From the NCBI RefSeq assembly GCF_030269485.1, contig NZ_BSTL01000017.1, positions 124,001 to 188,000 on the forward strand: a stretch of DNA of 64,000 nt, written 5' to 3'. Below are positions 23,179 to 31,179 of this stretch, piece after piece (position 1 is the first letter of the stretch; each line of letters opens with the position of its first letter). Source of the DNA: Actinoplanes sp. NBRC 103695. GTDB taxonomy: Bacteria; Actinomycetota; Actinomycetes; Mycobacteriales; Micromonosporaceae. The position numbers and the translations under genes are program-made. Below the pieces are notes generated by a model, which was given only the letters and a program-made list of their open reading frames with translations, was not told the DNA's origin and made no database searches.

Positions 23179-24749
23179 CGCCGGGCGGTGACGGCGGCGT
23201 CCCGGCCATCGGCATCACCGACATCGCCATCGCCTCCGCGTTCGGCGGCGACGCTCAGCACACCTGGGAGGAGGTCCGTCGCGGAAACTCCGCGGTGCAC
23301 CCGAGCAGCCGCTTCGGGGGCGTCCTGATGGCCGAGGTGGACGACGGCAAGATGATCGACGCCCTGCTGGCCGGCCTCGATGAGCGCGGCGTGCCACCGG
23401 GCACCGGCATCGCTCTGGGCACCAGCGTCGCGCCCGGCCAGGTCCCGCCCGGCCGGTCACCCTACGACCTGCTCCCGGCGGCCGTGGAGGCGTTCGGACT
23501 CCGCGGGCCGCGGGCGTCGTTCGCCACCGGATGCGTGGCCGGTGCCCACGCCCTCTGCCGAGCCGTCGACGTGATCCGCTCCGGCCGGGCGCCCGCCATG
23601 CTGGTGGCCGGCGTGGAGATGCCCGACCGTCCCACCCTGGAGGCCTTCCGGGGCTGGCGGGCGACGGACGACGCGCCGATGTCGCCGTACTCACGCAGCG
23701 CCGGCACCAACCTCGGCGGCGGCGGAGCCGTCCTGGTCCTGACCGCCGACCCGGCGGCGGAGCGGGTGATCGCGTACGTCGGCGGGTACGGGCTCGCCTC
23801 CGACGCGGCCCATGTCACCGCGCCGGCCGCCGACGGGGAGGGACTCGCCCGCGCCATGGCCGCGGCCCTGCACGACGCCGGCCGGTCACCCGCCGAGGTG
23901 GACTACGTCAACGGTCACGGCACCGGCACGCGCGCCAACGACCAGGCCGAGCTCAACGCGATGGGCGGGCTCTTCGCCCGGCCCGGCCCGCCGCTCAGCA
24001 GTCTGAAGCCGCAGATCGGCCACACCCTGGGCGCGTCGCCGGTACTGGAGGCGGCGCTCACCGCGTACGCCGTCCGCGACCAGTGGCTACCGCCGACGAT
24101 CAACGTCGACCCCGGCGGCGACCCGGACTGGGACATCGTGCCGGGGGTGTCCCGGCCGGCCCGGCTCGATGTGGCGTTGACCAATTCGCTGGCCTTCGGC
24201 GGGATGAACTGTTCGATCGTGCTCGGACGCTCGCCGGGTGCGCACCCGGCCTCCCCCGCCCGGCGAGTCCGGTTCGCCAGGGTCGCGCGGGTGCCGGACC
24301 AGGACGCGGCGCGCGGGCTGGTACCCCGCCGGTTCGCCCATCGGCTGGACGATCTGGCCCTGCGGGCGGTCGCCGCGGCCGTCCTCGCCCGGCAGGCCGT
24401 CGAGGAGCCGGCAGGGGGCGTGGACCCGAGGCGGATCGGGCTTGTCTTCGCGACCTCCACCGGCCCGGCCCGGTCGCGGGCGGCGTTCGAGGCCACCCTC
24501 GGCGAGGGCCGCGACGACACGTTCAGCCCGGTGGCGACCGTGAACGGGGCGGTCAGCGTGGTGGCCGGCTACATCAGCCTGTCCCTCCGGATCCAGGGGC
24601 CGATCGCCGTGATCGGCGCGAGCGCGGCCGACGCGACGGTTCTGGAGTACGCCTCCGGCTTCCTGCGGACCGGCCGGGCCGACGTCGTCTTGGTGGTCCA
24701 CGCCGACGAGGGGATGCCTGCGACCGGCCAGGCACTGTTCGCCCTCTGA
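23175..24749 (+). CDS. ketosynthase with extra KS-like C-terminal domain
   Basis: 524 residues from a GTG overlapping the ACP stop. Residues 1-355 are a full ketosynthase: catalytic Cys in FATGCVAGAHALC, first His in VNGHGTGTRAND, Lys/His in LKPQIGHTLGAS, and the late NSLAFGGMNCSIVLGR. Residues about 370-524 form a second, Cys-less domain that looks like a ketosynthase N-lobe (GLVFATSTGPARS, FSPVATVNGAVSVVAG, ADVVLVVHADEG), reminiscent of Ketoacyl-synt_2 or chain-length-factor domains. It probably extends or sets an acyl chain on the adjacent ACP. Divergence from the lanthipeptide genes suggests an acyl group for the peptide, but no acyltransferase is visible. Confidence 0.85.
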   Translation: MTPGGDGGVPAIGITDIAIASAFGGDAQHTWEEVRRGNSAVHPSSRFGGVLMAEVDDGKMIDALLAGLDERGVPPGTGIALGTSVAPGQVPPGRSPYDLLPAAVEAFGLRGPRASFATGCVAGAHALCRAVDVIRSGRAPAMLVAGVEMPDRPTLEAFRGWRATDDAPMSPYSRSAGTNLGGGGAVLVLTADPAAERVIAYVGGYGLASDAAHVTAPAADGEGLARAMAAALHDAGRSPAEVDYVNGHGTGTRANDQAELNAMGGLFARPGPPLSSLKPQIGHTLGASPVLEAALTAYAVRDQWLPPTINVDPGGDPDWDIVPGVSRPARLDVALTNSLAFGGMNCSIVLGRSPGAHPASPARRVRFARVARVPDQDAARGLVPRRFAHRLDDLALRAVAAAVLARQAVEEPAGGVDPRRIGLVFATSTGPARSRAAFEATLGEGRDDTFSPVATVNGAVSVVAGYISLSLRIQGPIAVIGASAADATVLEYASGFLRTGRADVVLVVHADEGMPATGQALFAL

Positions 24750-24769
24750 AACCGGCGGCCGTGGCTCAT

Positions 24770-24848
24770 CGGCAGCCACACCGAGGCGCTGGTGCGCACC
24801 AGCAGGCCAGAGACGTCGAGCTGGGGGTTGCCGAACGACCCGATCATC
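24770..24848 (-). pseudogene. 79-bp duplicated scrap of the Fn3 protein gene
   Basis: This segment is identical, apart from two transitions, to 26029-26107 inside the Fn3-domain gene, and in the same orientation. On the minus strand it reads MIGSFGNPQLDVSGLLVRTS followed by ASVWLP, matching the intact copy. Nothing else of the gene is present around it. It sits just after the ketosynthase stop and marks a recombination endpoint. Confidence 0.9.
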
Positions 24849-24957
24849 GGCGTCGGCCGCGGACCTGATCTCCATCTGCGCGGACCGCAGGCATCCACTC
24901 ATCGTGCCCCGGCGTCCACGCCGGGCCAGACAGGTCACCCGCTCAGGGTGCCTCGTT

Positions 24958-26787
24958 TCAACGCTTGACCACGACCTTCACGCGGGCCGGCTGTGCCGAG
25001 GCGCCGACCGCGTTCAGGGCGGTGACCGAGGCGTAGTAGGTGCGGCCCGGCGTGAGGACCGGCGTGACGCAGGTGCGGACCGTGGCCTTGCTCGTGCACC
25101 GTGCGGCCACGCCGCCGCCCCTGAGGGCGGTCCACAGGTCGGCGCGGTAGCCGGTGACCGGGGTGCCGCCGGTCGCCGCGGGCGCCGTCCAGCTCACCGT
25201 GACCCGGCTGCGCGCCGAGGTGGCCTTGGGCAACCGCGGCGCGCTCGCCACGGTCCAGCCGTTGCCGTAGACCCGGGCCGTCTCGGCGCTCGAGCCGGCC
25301 ATGTTCGTCGCGCGGACGCTCAGGTAGATGCGCGCCCCGGCGGTCAGGCCGCCGACCGTGCAGGTCAGCCGTGTCGTGGGTGCGAGGCAGGTGCTGAACG
25401 CCGTGCCGCCGGTCGCGAGCCGGTACGCCCGGACGGTGTAGCCGGTGATCGGCTGGCCGCCGGTCGACAGCGGCTCGGTCCAGCTCAACGTCAGCCGGCC
25501 CGGTCCCGCGGCGACCTTCGGCGTCCGGGGCGCGGACGGGGCGGTGGGCCGGTCGATCGCCCGCATGGCGGCCGGTCCCTCGCCGAGCGCGCTGACCGCG
25601 GACACCCGCACGTAGTAGTTCTGCCCCGCGGTGAGCCCGGTCAGGTTGCAGGACAACGTCGCCGAGGTGCAGCTGCCGATCAGGGTGGTGGAGTTCAGGT
25701 AGGCGCGGGCCCGGTACGCCGTCACGGCCGAGCCGTGGTCGTCGAGGGGCGGGAACCAGGAGATCCGCGCGCCGCCGGAGACGTCGGCCATGGCGCGCAC
25801 CTGCTCCGGCACGCCGGGCGCATCCGTGCCCGGCACCACGCCGTCCGTCTGCAGGCGGATCATCAGCATGCCGAGCGTCGACCCGAACCCGATCTTCGGG
25901 AACCGCAGGAGCGTTCCGCCGTCCTCGGCCGACAGTTCCGGGGTCAGCAGGTCGTTCCCGATCGCCGAGATGGCGGTCACCTGGGCGGCGGCTCCGGCGC
26001 CCGCCTGCACCGCGGCCAGGTAGGCGGGCGGCAGCCACACCGAGGCGCTGGTGCGCACCGGCAGGCCGGAGACGTCGAGCTGGGGGTTGCCGAACGACCC
26101 GATCATCAGGAACGGGTGGTCGCCGAAGGTGTTGGACGTGAACACCCGCTGGTAGGTCTGGGAGTCCGAGGCGACCGTGGTCCCGTCCAGAGCGGCGATG
26201 TCGTCCGGGGAGTATCCGTCGAGGTCGAGCGAGAGCCCTTCGAAGCGGACGCCGGTGCCGGCGGCGTCGGCGGTGGAGTTGAAGTCGCCGCACGTGATGG
26301 CATCCGCGCACTGGGCGGCCAGGACCGGGTCGGTGGTCCAGTCCACCTGCGTGGCCTTGCCGGTCACGGTCACGACGTAGCCGCTCTGGTCGTCGCCGGT
26401 GCGGGTGGCCCGCACGGTGCCGGCGGTCGCGGTGGTCACGCGTGGCACGTACGCCCCGGTGCGGATCACCAGCGACACCTCGCCGGCGGTGACGTCGGGC
26501 GGCTGGTCCGCCCAGCCGTCGACGGACCAGCGCAGCGAGGACGGCCAGTCGTTCGAGGCGACGGTGGTGGCGGAGGCGGTCAGCCCGAGGTCCGACAGCG
26601 GCTGGACGTTCCCGCCGTCCGGGGTGATGGTCGCCGACTCGACGCACCAGGTCGCCGCGCCGGCGCAGGTCGCGTCCCAGCTCCCGGTGGGCATGCCGTC
26701 CACGGTCGCCAGGGCGGGCACGCCGTTCAGCACGGCCAGGGCCAGCACGCCGCTGGTGACGGCGAAGGTGAGGGGCCGGCGCGGCAT
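24958..26787 (-). CDS. secreted fibronectin type III domain protein
   Basis: A 609-residue exported protein. A signal peptide (MPRRPLTFAVTSGVLALAVLNGVPALA) is followed by an N-terminal region of about 300 residues without recognisable motifs, rich in Thr and with Cys pairs (CAGAATWC, CADAITC). Three fibronectin type III modules follow from about residue 320 (ARISWFPPLDDHGSAVTAYR, LTLSWTEPLSTGGQPITGYT, VTVSWTAPAATGGTPVTGYR), each with a Cys pair in its later strands. Start at 26787 behind GGAGGTT. It belongs to a conserved actinobacterial type of unknown function, probably surface-bound or secreted and adhesive. Confidence 0.85.
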   Translation of the reverse strand: MPRRPLTFAVTSGVLALAVLNGVPALATVDGMPTGSWDATCAGAATWCVESATITPDGGNVQPLSDLGLTASATTVASNDWPSSLRWSVDGWADQPPDVTAGEVSLVIRTGAYVPRVTTATAGTVRATRTGDDQSGYVVTVTGKATQVDWTTDPVLAAQCADAITCGDFNSTADAAGTGVRFEGLSLDLDGYSPDDIAALDGTTVASDSQTYQRVFTSNTFGDHPFLMIGSFGNPQLDVSGLPVRTSASVWLPPAYLAAVQAGAGAAAQVTAISAIGNDLLTPELSAEDGGTLLRFPKIGFGSTLGMLMIRLQTDGVVPGTDAPGVPEQVRAMADVSGGARISWFPPLDDHGSAVTAYRARAYLNSTTLIGSCTSATLSCNLTGLTAGQNYYVRVSAVSALGEGPAAMRAIDRPTAPSAPRTPKVAAGPGRLTLSWTEPLSTGGQPITGYTVRAYRLATGGTAFSTCLAPTTRLTCTVGGLTAGARIYLSVRATNMAGSSAETARVYGNGWTVASAPRLPKATSARSRVTVSWTAPAATGGTPVTGYRADLWTALRGGGVAARCTSKATVRTCVTPVLTPGRTYYASVTALNAVGASAQPARVKVVVKR

Positions 26788-26977
26788 GGGGGAACCTCCG
26801 CTTTCGGGCCCGGAGTCTCCGGGCGCTGTCCGCAACGATCGGCGGCCGGTGCGGGCGCATGACGAAATCCGGATGTGAACAAAAACCGGTGGGGTGCGCC
26901 GCGAATTCAGGCGGCGACATGACGAAACCGGGCCTGGGCTCGAAGAGAGCCCAGGCCGGGTCGGTGGTGCGGGTCAT

Positions 26978-27029
26978 GCGGGAGAAAGAACGTTCGTTCC
27001 CAGCTGGGAACGAACGTTCTTTCTCCCGC
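26978..27029. terminator. perfect 52-bp palindrome
   Basis: Two 26-base arms meet at CAG|CTG with no loop and no mismatch. The core is GTTCCCAGCTGGGAAC, flanked by AACGTTCGTT and its complement and then GCGGGAGAAAGAAC-type ends. It begins 15 bases after the stop of the Ig-repeat gene on the minus strand and lies about 190 bases upstream of the Fn3 gene, so its simplest role is a bidirectional terminator. A regulatory or replication-linked role cannot be excluded. Confidence 0.8.
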
Positions 27030-27044
27030 GGCGCGACCGCGGGG

Positions 27045-30000
27045 TCAGCCGCGCAGGGCGATCACGACCGCCCAGTAGAGCAGGACCGACGCCTGGTTGG
27101 CCGTCAGCGCCGGCTTCTTGCCGATCGACGCCACCAGCACCTTGGCCATGAAAGGCACCCACTGGCGCTTGGTGATCATCGTGTCGAACTCGTTCTGCAC
27201 CGCCTGGCCCTGACCGTTGCTGGCCAGGTACTGGTTGGTCAGGGCGATCAGCCAGTTGACACTGGCCTCCACGGTGTAGGTGACGGTCACCGGCGCTGCC
27301 GCGTTGCCGGCCACGTCGACCGCACCCGCACAGACGACCGTGTAGACGCCACGCTCGTTGCTGGTCTGGGTGGCCGTCGCCTTGGTGGCCACGCCCGAAC
27401 CCGTGTCCGTGGTGGCACAGCTGACCGCGGGGCCGGCGTCGGGGCCGAACTTCGCGCCGTTGGCCGCACCCACCACCGTGACCACCGGGGCGGTCCGGTC
27501 GACGTTCACGGTCGCCGTGGCGGTGGTGCTGTTGCCCGCCAGGTCGGTGGCCGTGCCCGGGACCGCGATGCCGGCGCCCTGGGTGGCGACCGTGCTCGCG
27601 GCGGGGCAGGTGGCCACGCCGGAGACGGTGTCGGCGCAGGTGAAGCGGACGGTCGGAGCGCTGCGGTACCAGCCCGCGGCGTTCCTGGTCCCGTCGATGG
27701 TGGTGCTGACCTCCGGCGCCACCAGGTCCACGTTCACGGTGACCGTGGCGGTGGCGGTGTTGCCGGCCTTGTCGACCGCGGTGCCGGAGACCGTGCGGGC
27801 CCCGTTCGCGGTGACGGTCACGTCGGCCGGGCAGTCGCTGACGCCGGAGACGGTGTCGGTGCAGGTGAAGTGCACGGTCGGAGCGGCGCGGTACCAGCCG
27901 GCGGCGTTCTTGACGCCGTCCACGGTAGCGGTGATCACCGGGGCGACCTGGTCGACGTCCACCGACACCGAGGTGCTGGTGGTGTTGCCGGCCTTGTCGG
28001 TGGCGGTGCCGCTGACGACCCGGCCCTGACCGGCGGCCGGCACCGGCACGTCGGCCGGGCAGCCGGCGATGCCGGAACCCTCGTCGGTGCAGGTGAAGTG
28101 CACGGTCGGCAGGGTGCGGTACCAGCCGTCGGCGCTCGCGCCGCCGACCACGGTGGCGGTGATCGCCGGGGCGGCGCGGTCCACGTTCACCGTCACCGAG
28201 GTGCCGGCGGTGTTGCCGGCCTTGTCGGTGGCGACACCGGTCAGCGTCCGTACGCCGTCCGCGGTGACCTCGATGTCGGCCGGGCAGCCGGCGATGCCGG
28301 ACAGCACGTCGTCACAGGTGAAGTGGACGGTCGGGGTGGTACGGAACCAGCCGTCGGCACTGGGGGTGCCCACCACGGTCGCGGAGATCGCCGGGGCGGT
28401 GTTGTCGACGCTGACCACCGTGGTGACGGTGACCGAGTTGCCGGCCCGGTCGGTCGCGGTGCCGTCGAACAGCTGGTCGGCGCCCTCGCCGACGGTGGTG
28501 TCGGCCGGGCAGTCCTGCACGCCGGTGCCGCCGTCGACGCAGTTCCAGTGCAGCGTGGGGGCGCCGCGGAACCAGCCCTCGACGCCGAAGTCGCCCTGGA
28601 CGTCGGGGAGCAGCGAGGGGGCGGTCTCGTCCACGTTGACGGTCACCGAGGCGCTGGCGGTGTTGCCGGCGCGGTCGGTGGCCGTACCCGTGATGATCTG
28701 ACCTCGGCCCTCCTCGGTGACCTTGCGGTCGGCCGGGCAGGCGCCGACGCCGGAGAGCATGTCGTTGCAGGTGAAGTGCACGGTCGGCGCGGCGGTGAAC
28801 CAGCCGTCGGCGTTGGTGTCGCCGAGCACCGTGGCGGTGATCGACGGCGCCACCCGGTCCAGGTTGATGAACACCGTGTCGGTGGCCGTGTTGCCGGCCT
28901 TGTCCGCGGCGGTGCCGGTGAGGCGCTGGTTCGCGCCGTCGGCGGTGACCGTGACGGCGGTCGGGCAGATCGCCAGGGTGTTGACGCCGGACGTGGTGTC
29001 GGCGCAGGTGTAGGCGATCGACGGCGGCGACTTGAACCAGCCGTCGGCGGTCTCGGCGCCGGTCACCGTCGACGAGATCGACGGCGCGACCTGGTCGACG
29101 TTGAGCGGCAGGGAGACGGTGGCGGTGTTGCCGGCCTTGTCCACCGCGGTGCCGGCGAACCTCTGAGCGATGCCGTCGGTGGCGACCGGGATGTCGGCCG
29201 GGCACTTGGCGACCGGCCCGCTGTTGTCGGCGCAGGTGAAGTGGATCGTCACCGGCGTACGGAAGTAGCCGTTCCGGGCCGGCATCGACAGCGAGGCGAT
29301 GATCGTCGGCGGGGTGCGGTCCGCGCCCGTGGTGACCGTCGTGGTGGTCGTCCTCGAGTCGGTGGTCGGGTCACCGGTCGGCGAGCTGGGCGTCGGCGTC
29401 GGGACCGGGGCCGGCGTGGTGCCGGACGGGCCCTCGTAGACCGGCACGGAGCCGGCCAGGGCGCCGCTGCCACCGTTCGCGTTGAACGCCTTGACCTCGA
29501 TCACCCAGGTCTTGCTCATGTCCAGGGGGAGCGTGGCGGAGGTGGCGGGCGCCTCGACGCGCACCGACTTGGTGACCTTGGCCTCGCCGTACCCGATCGT
29601 GTAGTAGGTCGGAGCGGGACCGGTGGTCGCCGCCCGCCAGACCACCTCGACGGTGCCCGGCGCGTCGGCGCGGCGCTGCACCACGAGACCCGTCGGGTCG
29701 CCGGGGCGGTAGCGGTCGATCAGCGACTTCGCCGTGTTGCAGGCGCCGAACTCGTTGATCGTGCCGACCGACACGGTGTACGCCCGGGCCGGGTCCACGC
29801 CGGGGAACCGCAGCGCCGTGTCCATCGACGTGGTGTCGGACAGCACGACGCCGTCGGAGGCGCGGGACACCACGACGCGGAAGCCGGTCAGCGGCGTGTA
29901 ACCGGTCCACGACGGCGTACGCCAGGTCGCGGTCAGGGTGGCGCCCTCGTCGGCCCGCCCGGTGGCCATGCCGGCCACGTACGACGGGGTCAGCGCGTTG

Positions 30001-30350
30001 ATCGTCCACACACTGGTCCAGGTGATGGCGCCGGACGCGTCGGACGCGCCCACCTTCACCTTGTACGAGGTACACACGTCCGGCGCGTCGACGGTGTAGC
30101 TCAGTGCCGACGCCGGCACGTTCACCACGGTCTCGACGTTGCCGGCGACGGTGCTGACGACGTAGTGGTGCGCGTCGGTCACCGCCTTCCACGACACCTT
30201 GATCTTCCGGGCGTCGTCCGCGGTCCGCGTGACGGCAAAGCCCTTCGGGGTGGCGGGGGCCGCGGCGGCGGCCGGGGGCTGCGCGACGGCGGCGAATCCC
30301 ACCGTCACGATCCCCGCGCCCACCGCGGTGAGCAGTCGCCTCACGTCCAT
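27045..30350 (-). CDS. large secreted Ig-like/Fn3 repeat protein
   Basis: A 1101-residue exported protein. A signal peptide (LLTAVGAGIVTVGFAAVAQPPAAAAAP) is followed by Fn3-like modules (KIKVSWKAVTDAHHYVVST), a Pro/Thr-rich linker (APVPTPTPSSPTGDPTT), then eight clear copies and one degenerate copy of a repeat of about 75 residues. Each repeat has the pattern APxIxATVxG...GWYRxAPTVHFTC, D-x2-SGVxxCPAD and GTAxDKAGNTATxxVxVNVD. One Cys pair per repeat suggests a disulfide-pinned Ig-like fold. The C-terminal 70 residues (NWLIALTNQYLASNGQGQAV) are different and may anchor the protein. Probable role: surface stalk or adhesin. Confidence 0.88.
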   Translation of the reverse strand: MDVRRLLTAVGAGIVTVGFAAVAQPPAAAAAPATPKGFAVTRTADDARKIKVSWKAVTDAHHYVVSTVAGNVETVVNVPASALSYTVDAPDVCTSYKVKVGASDASGAITWTSVWTINALTPSYVAGMATGRADEGATLTATWRTPSWTGYTPLTGFRVVVSRASDGVVLSDTTSMDTALRFPGVDPARAYTVSVGTINEFGACNTAKSLIDRYRPGDPTGLVVQRRADAPGTVEVVWRAATTGPAPTYYTIGYGEAKVTKSVRVEAPATSATLPLDMSKTWVIEVKAFNANGGSGALAGSVPVYEGPSGTTPAPVPTPTPSSPTGDPTTDSRTTTTTVTTGADRTPPTIIASLSMPARNGYFRTPVTIHFTCADNSGPVAKCPADIPVATDGIAQRFAGTAVDKAGNTATVSLPLNVDQVAPSISSTVTGAETADGWFKSPPSIAYTCADTTSGVNTLAICPTAVTVTADGANQRLTGTAADKAGNTATDTVFINLDRVAPSITATVLGDTNADGWFTAAPTVHFTCNDMLSGVGACPADRKVTEEGRGQIITGTATDRAGNTASASVTVNVDETAPSLLPDVQGDFGVEGWFRGAPTLHWNCVDGGTGVQDCPADTTVGEGADQLFDGTATDRAGNSVTVTTVVSVDNTAPAISATVVGTPSADGWFRTTPTVHFTCDDVLSGIAGCPADIEVTADGVRTLTGVATDKAGNTAGTSVTVNVDRAAPAITATVVGGASADGWYRTLPTVHFTCTDEGSGIAGCPADVPVPAAGQGRVVSGTATDKAGNTTSTSVSVDVDQVAPVITATVDGVKNAAGWYRAAPTVHFTCTDTVSGVSDCPADVTVTANGARTVSGTAVDKAGNTATATVTVNVDLVAPEVSTTIDGTRNAAGWYRSAPTVRFTCADTVSGVATCPAASTVATQGAGIAVPGTATDLAGNSTTATATVNVDRTAPVVTVVGAANGAKFGPDAGPAVSCATTDTGSGVATKATATQTSNERGVYTVVCAGAVDVAGNAAAPVTVTYTVEASVNWLIALTNQYLASNGQGQAVQNEFDTMITKRQWVPFMAKVLVASIGKKPALTANQASVLLYWAVVIALRG

Positions 30351-30441
30351 CTGGCCTCTTCTCGGTTACGAGCTCTTCGCACTCAACGGTCGGCGGTGAA
30401 CCTCAAGCCCGTCTCAACCCGGTGTCTGCATGTCGGCAAGT

Positions 30442-31179
30442 TCAGGCGGCGGGCAGGGTGAACCAGATCCGCGCGCCCTCACGGAAGTGCGGGTCGGCGT
30501 GGATGACGCCGCCCAGCCGCTGCACGATGCGACGGCAGATGGTCAGACCCAGACCCGTTCCCGGGTACGCGTCGGCGTGCGCCCGATGCAGCTCGGCGAA
30601 GATGGCCTCGTGCTGCCCGTCCGGGATGCCGACGCCCCGGTCGGTCACCTCGACCCGGACGAACCCGTCCTCGGCGCGCGCGGTGACGTGCACCCGGGCG
30701 GGCTCGCCGGGGCGAACGTACTTGAGCGCGTTGCCGATCAGGTTCTCCAGCAGGCGGCGCAGCATCCCGTGGTCGCCGCGCACCGGGGGCAGCACCTCCC
30801 GGGTGATCAGCGGCGTCGGCCGGGACAGGTCCCGGGGCCGGTCGGCGATCACGTCGTCGACCAGCGCGGCCAGGTCGATCGTCGCCGGGAGCAGGGGCTC
30901 GCCGCGGACGGTCGAGTAGGTGAGCACGTCGTCGATCAGCCGGCTCATCCGGGCGGTGCCGCGCTCGATCTCGGTGACGAACTCGTCGTACTCGAGCGGG
31001 CGCGGCCAGCCGACGTCGAGGTGGGCGAGCAGCTGGGCGTACCCGCAGATGCCGGCCAGCGGCGCCTTGAGGTCGTGGCTGATCTCCCGGGCGAAGGTCT
31101 CCAGCTCGGCGACGCGGTTCTCCAGCTCGGCGACCCGGGCGCGTTCCTTGGCCAGCTCATCCGTGGTCACGGCGCTCAT
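30442..31179 (-). CDS. soluble histidine kinase
   Basis: A 245-residue kinase without membrane segments. A short coiled coil (LAKERARVAELENRVAELET) leads to the HisKA box AREISHDLKAPLAGICGYAQLL. The ATPase domain has N box ENLIGNALKY, G1 DRGVGI and G2 GTGLGLTICRRIVQRLGG. No sensor domain is present, so the signal must come from a partner. It overlaps the upstream hybrid kinase by four bases (ATGA at 31179). It resembles the kinase part of phytochrome-like and KaiC-type kinases. Confidence 0.9.
   Translation of the reverse strand: MSAVTTDELAKERARVAELENRVAELETFAREISHDLKAPLAGICGYAQLLAHLDVGWPRPLEYDEFVTEIERGTARMSRLIDDVLTYSTVRGEPLLPATIDLAALVDDVIADRPRDLSRPTPLITREVLPPVRGDHGMLRRLLENLIGNALKYVRPGEPARVHVTARAEDGFVRVEVTDRGVGIPDGQHEAIFAELHRAHADAYPGTGLGLTICRRIVQRLGGVIHADPHFREGARIWFTLPAA

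Noticed and set aside
26978..27029. Possible LexA/SOS box in the palindrome (GAACGTTC)
   Set aside because: Actinobacterial SOS boxes have GAAC-N4-GTTC spacing; here the halves are adjacent.
26859..30461. 1200-codon plus-strand open frame
   Set aside because: It is antisense to the Ig-repeat protein and the composition is that of a GC-rich shadow frame; the minus strand has signal peptide, repeats and proper ends.
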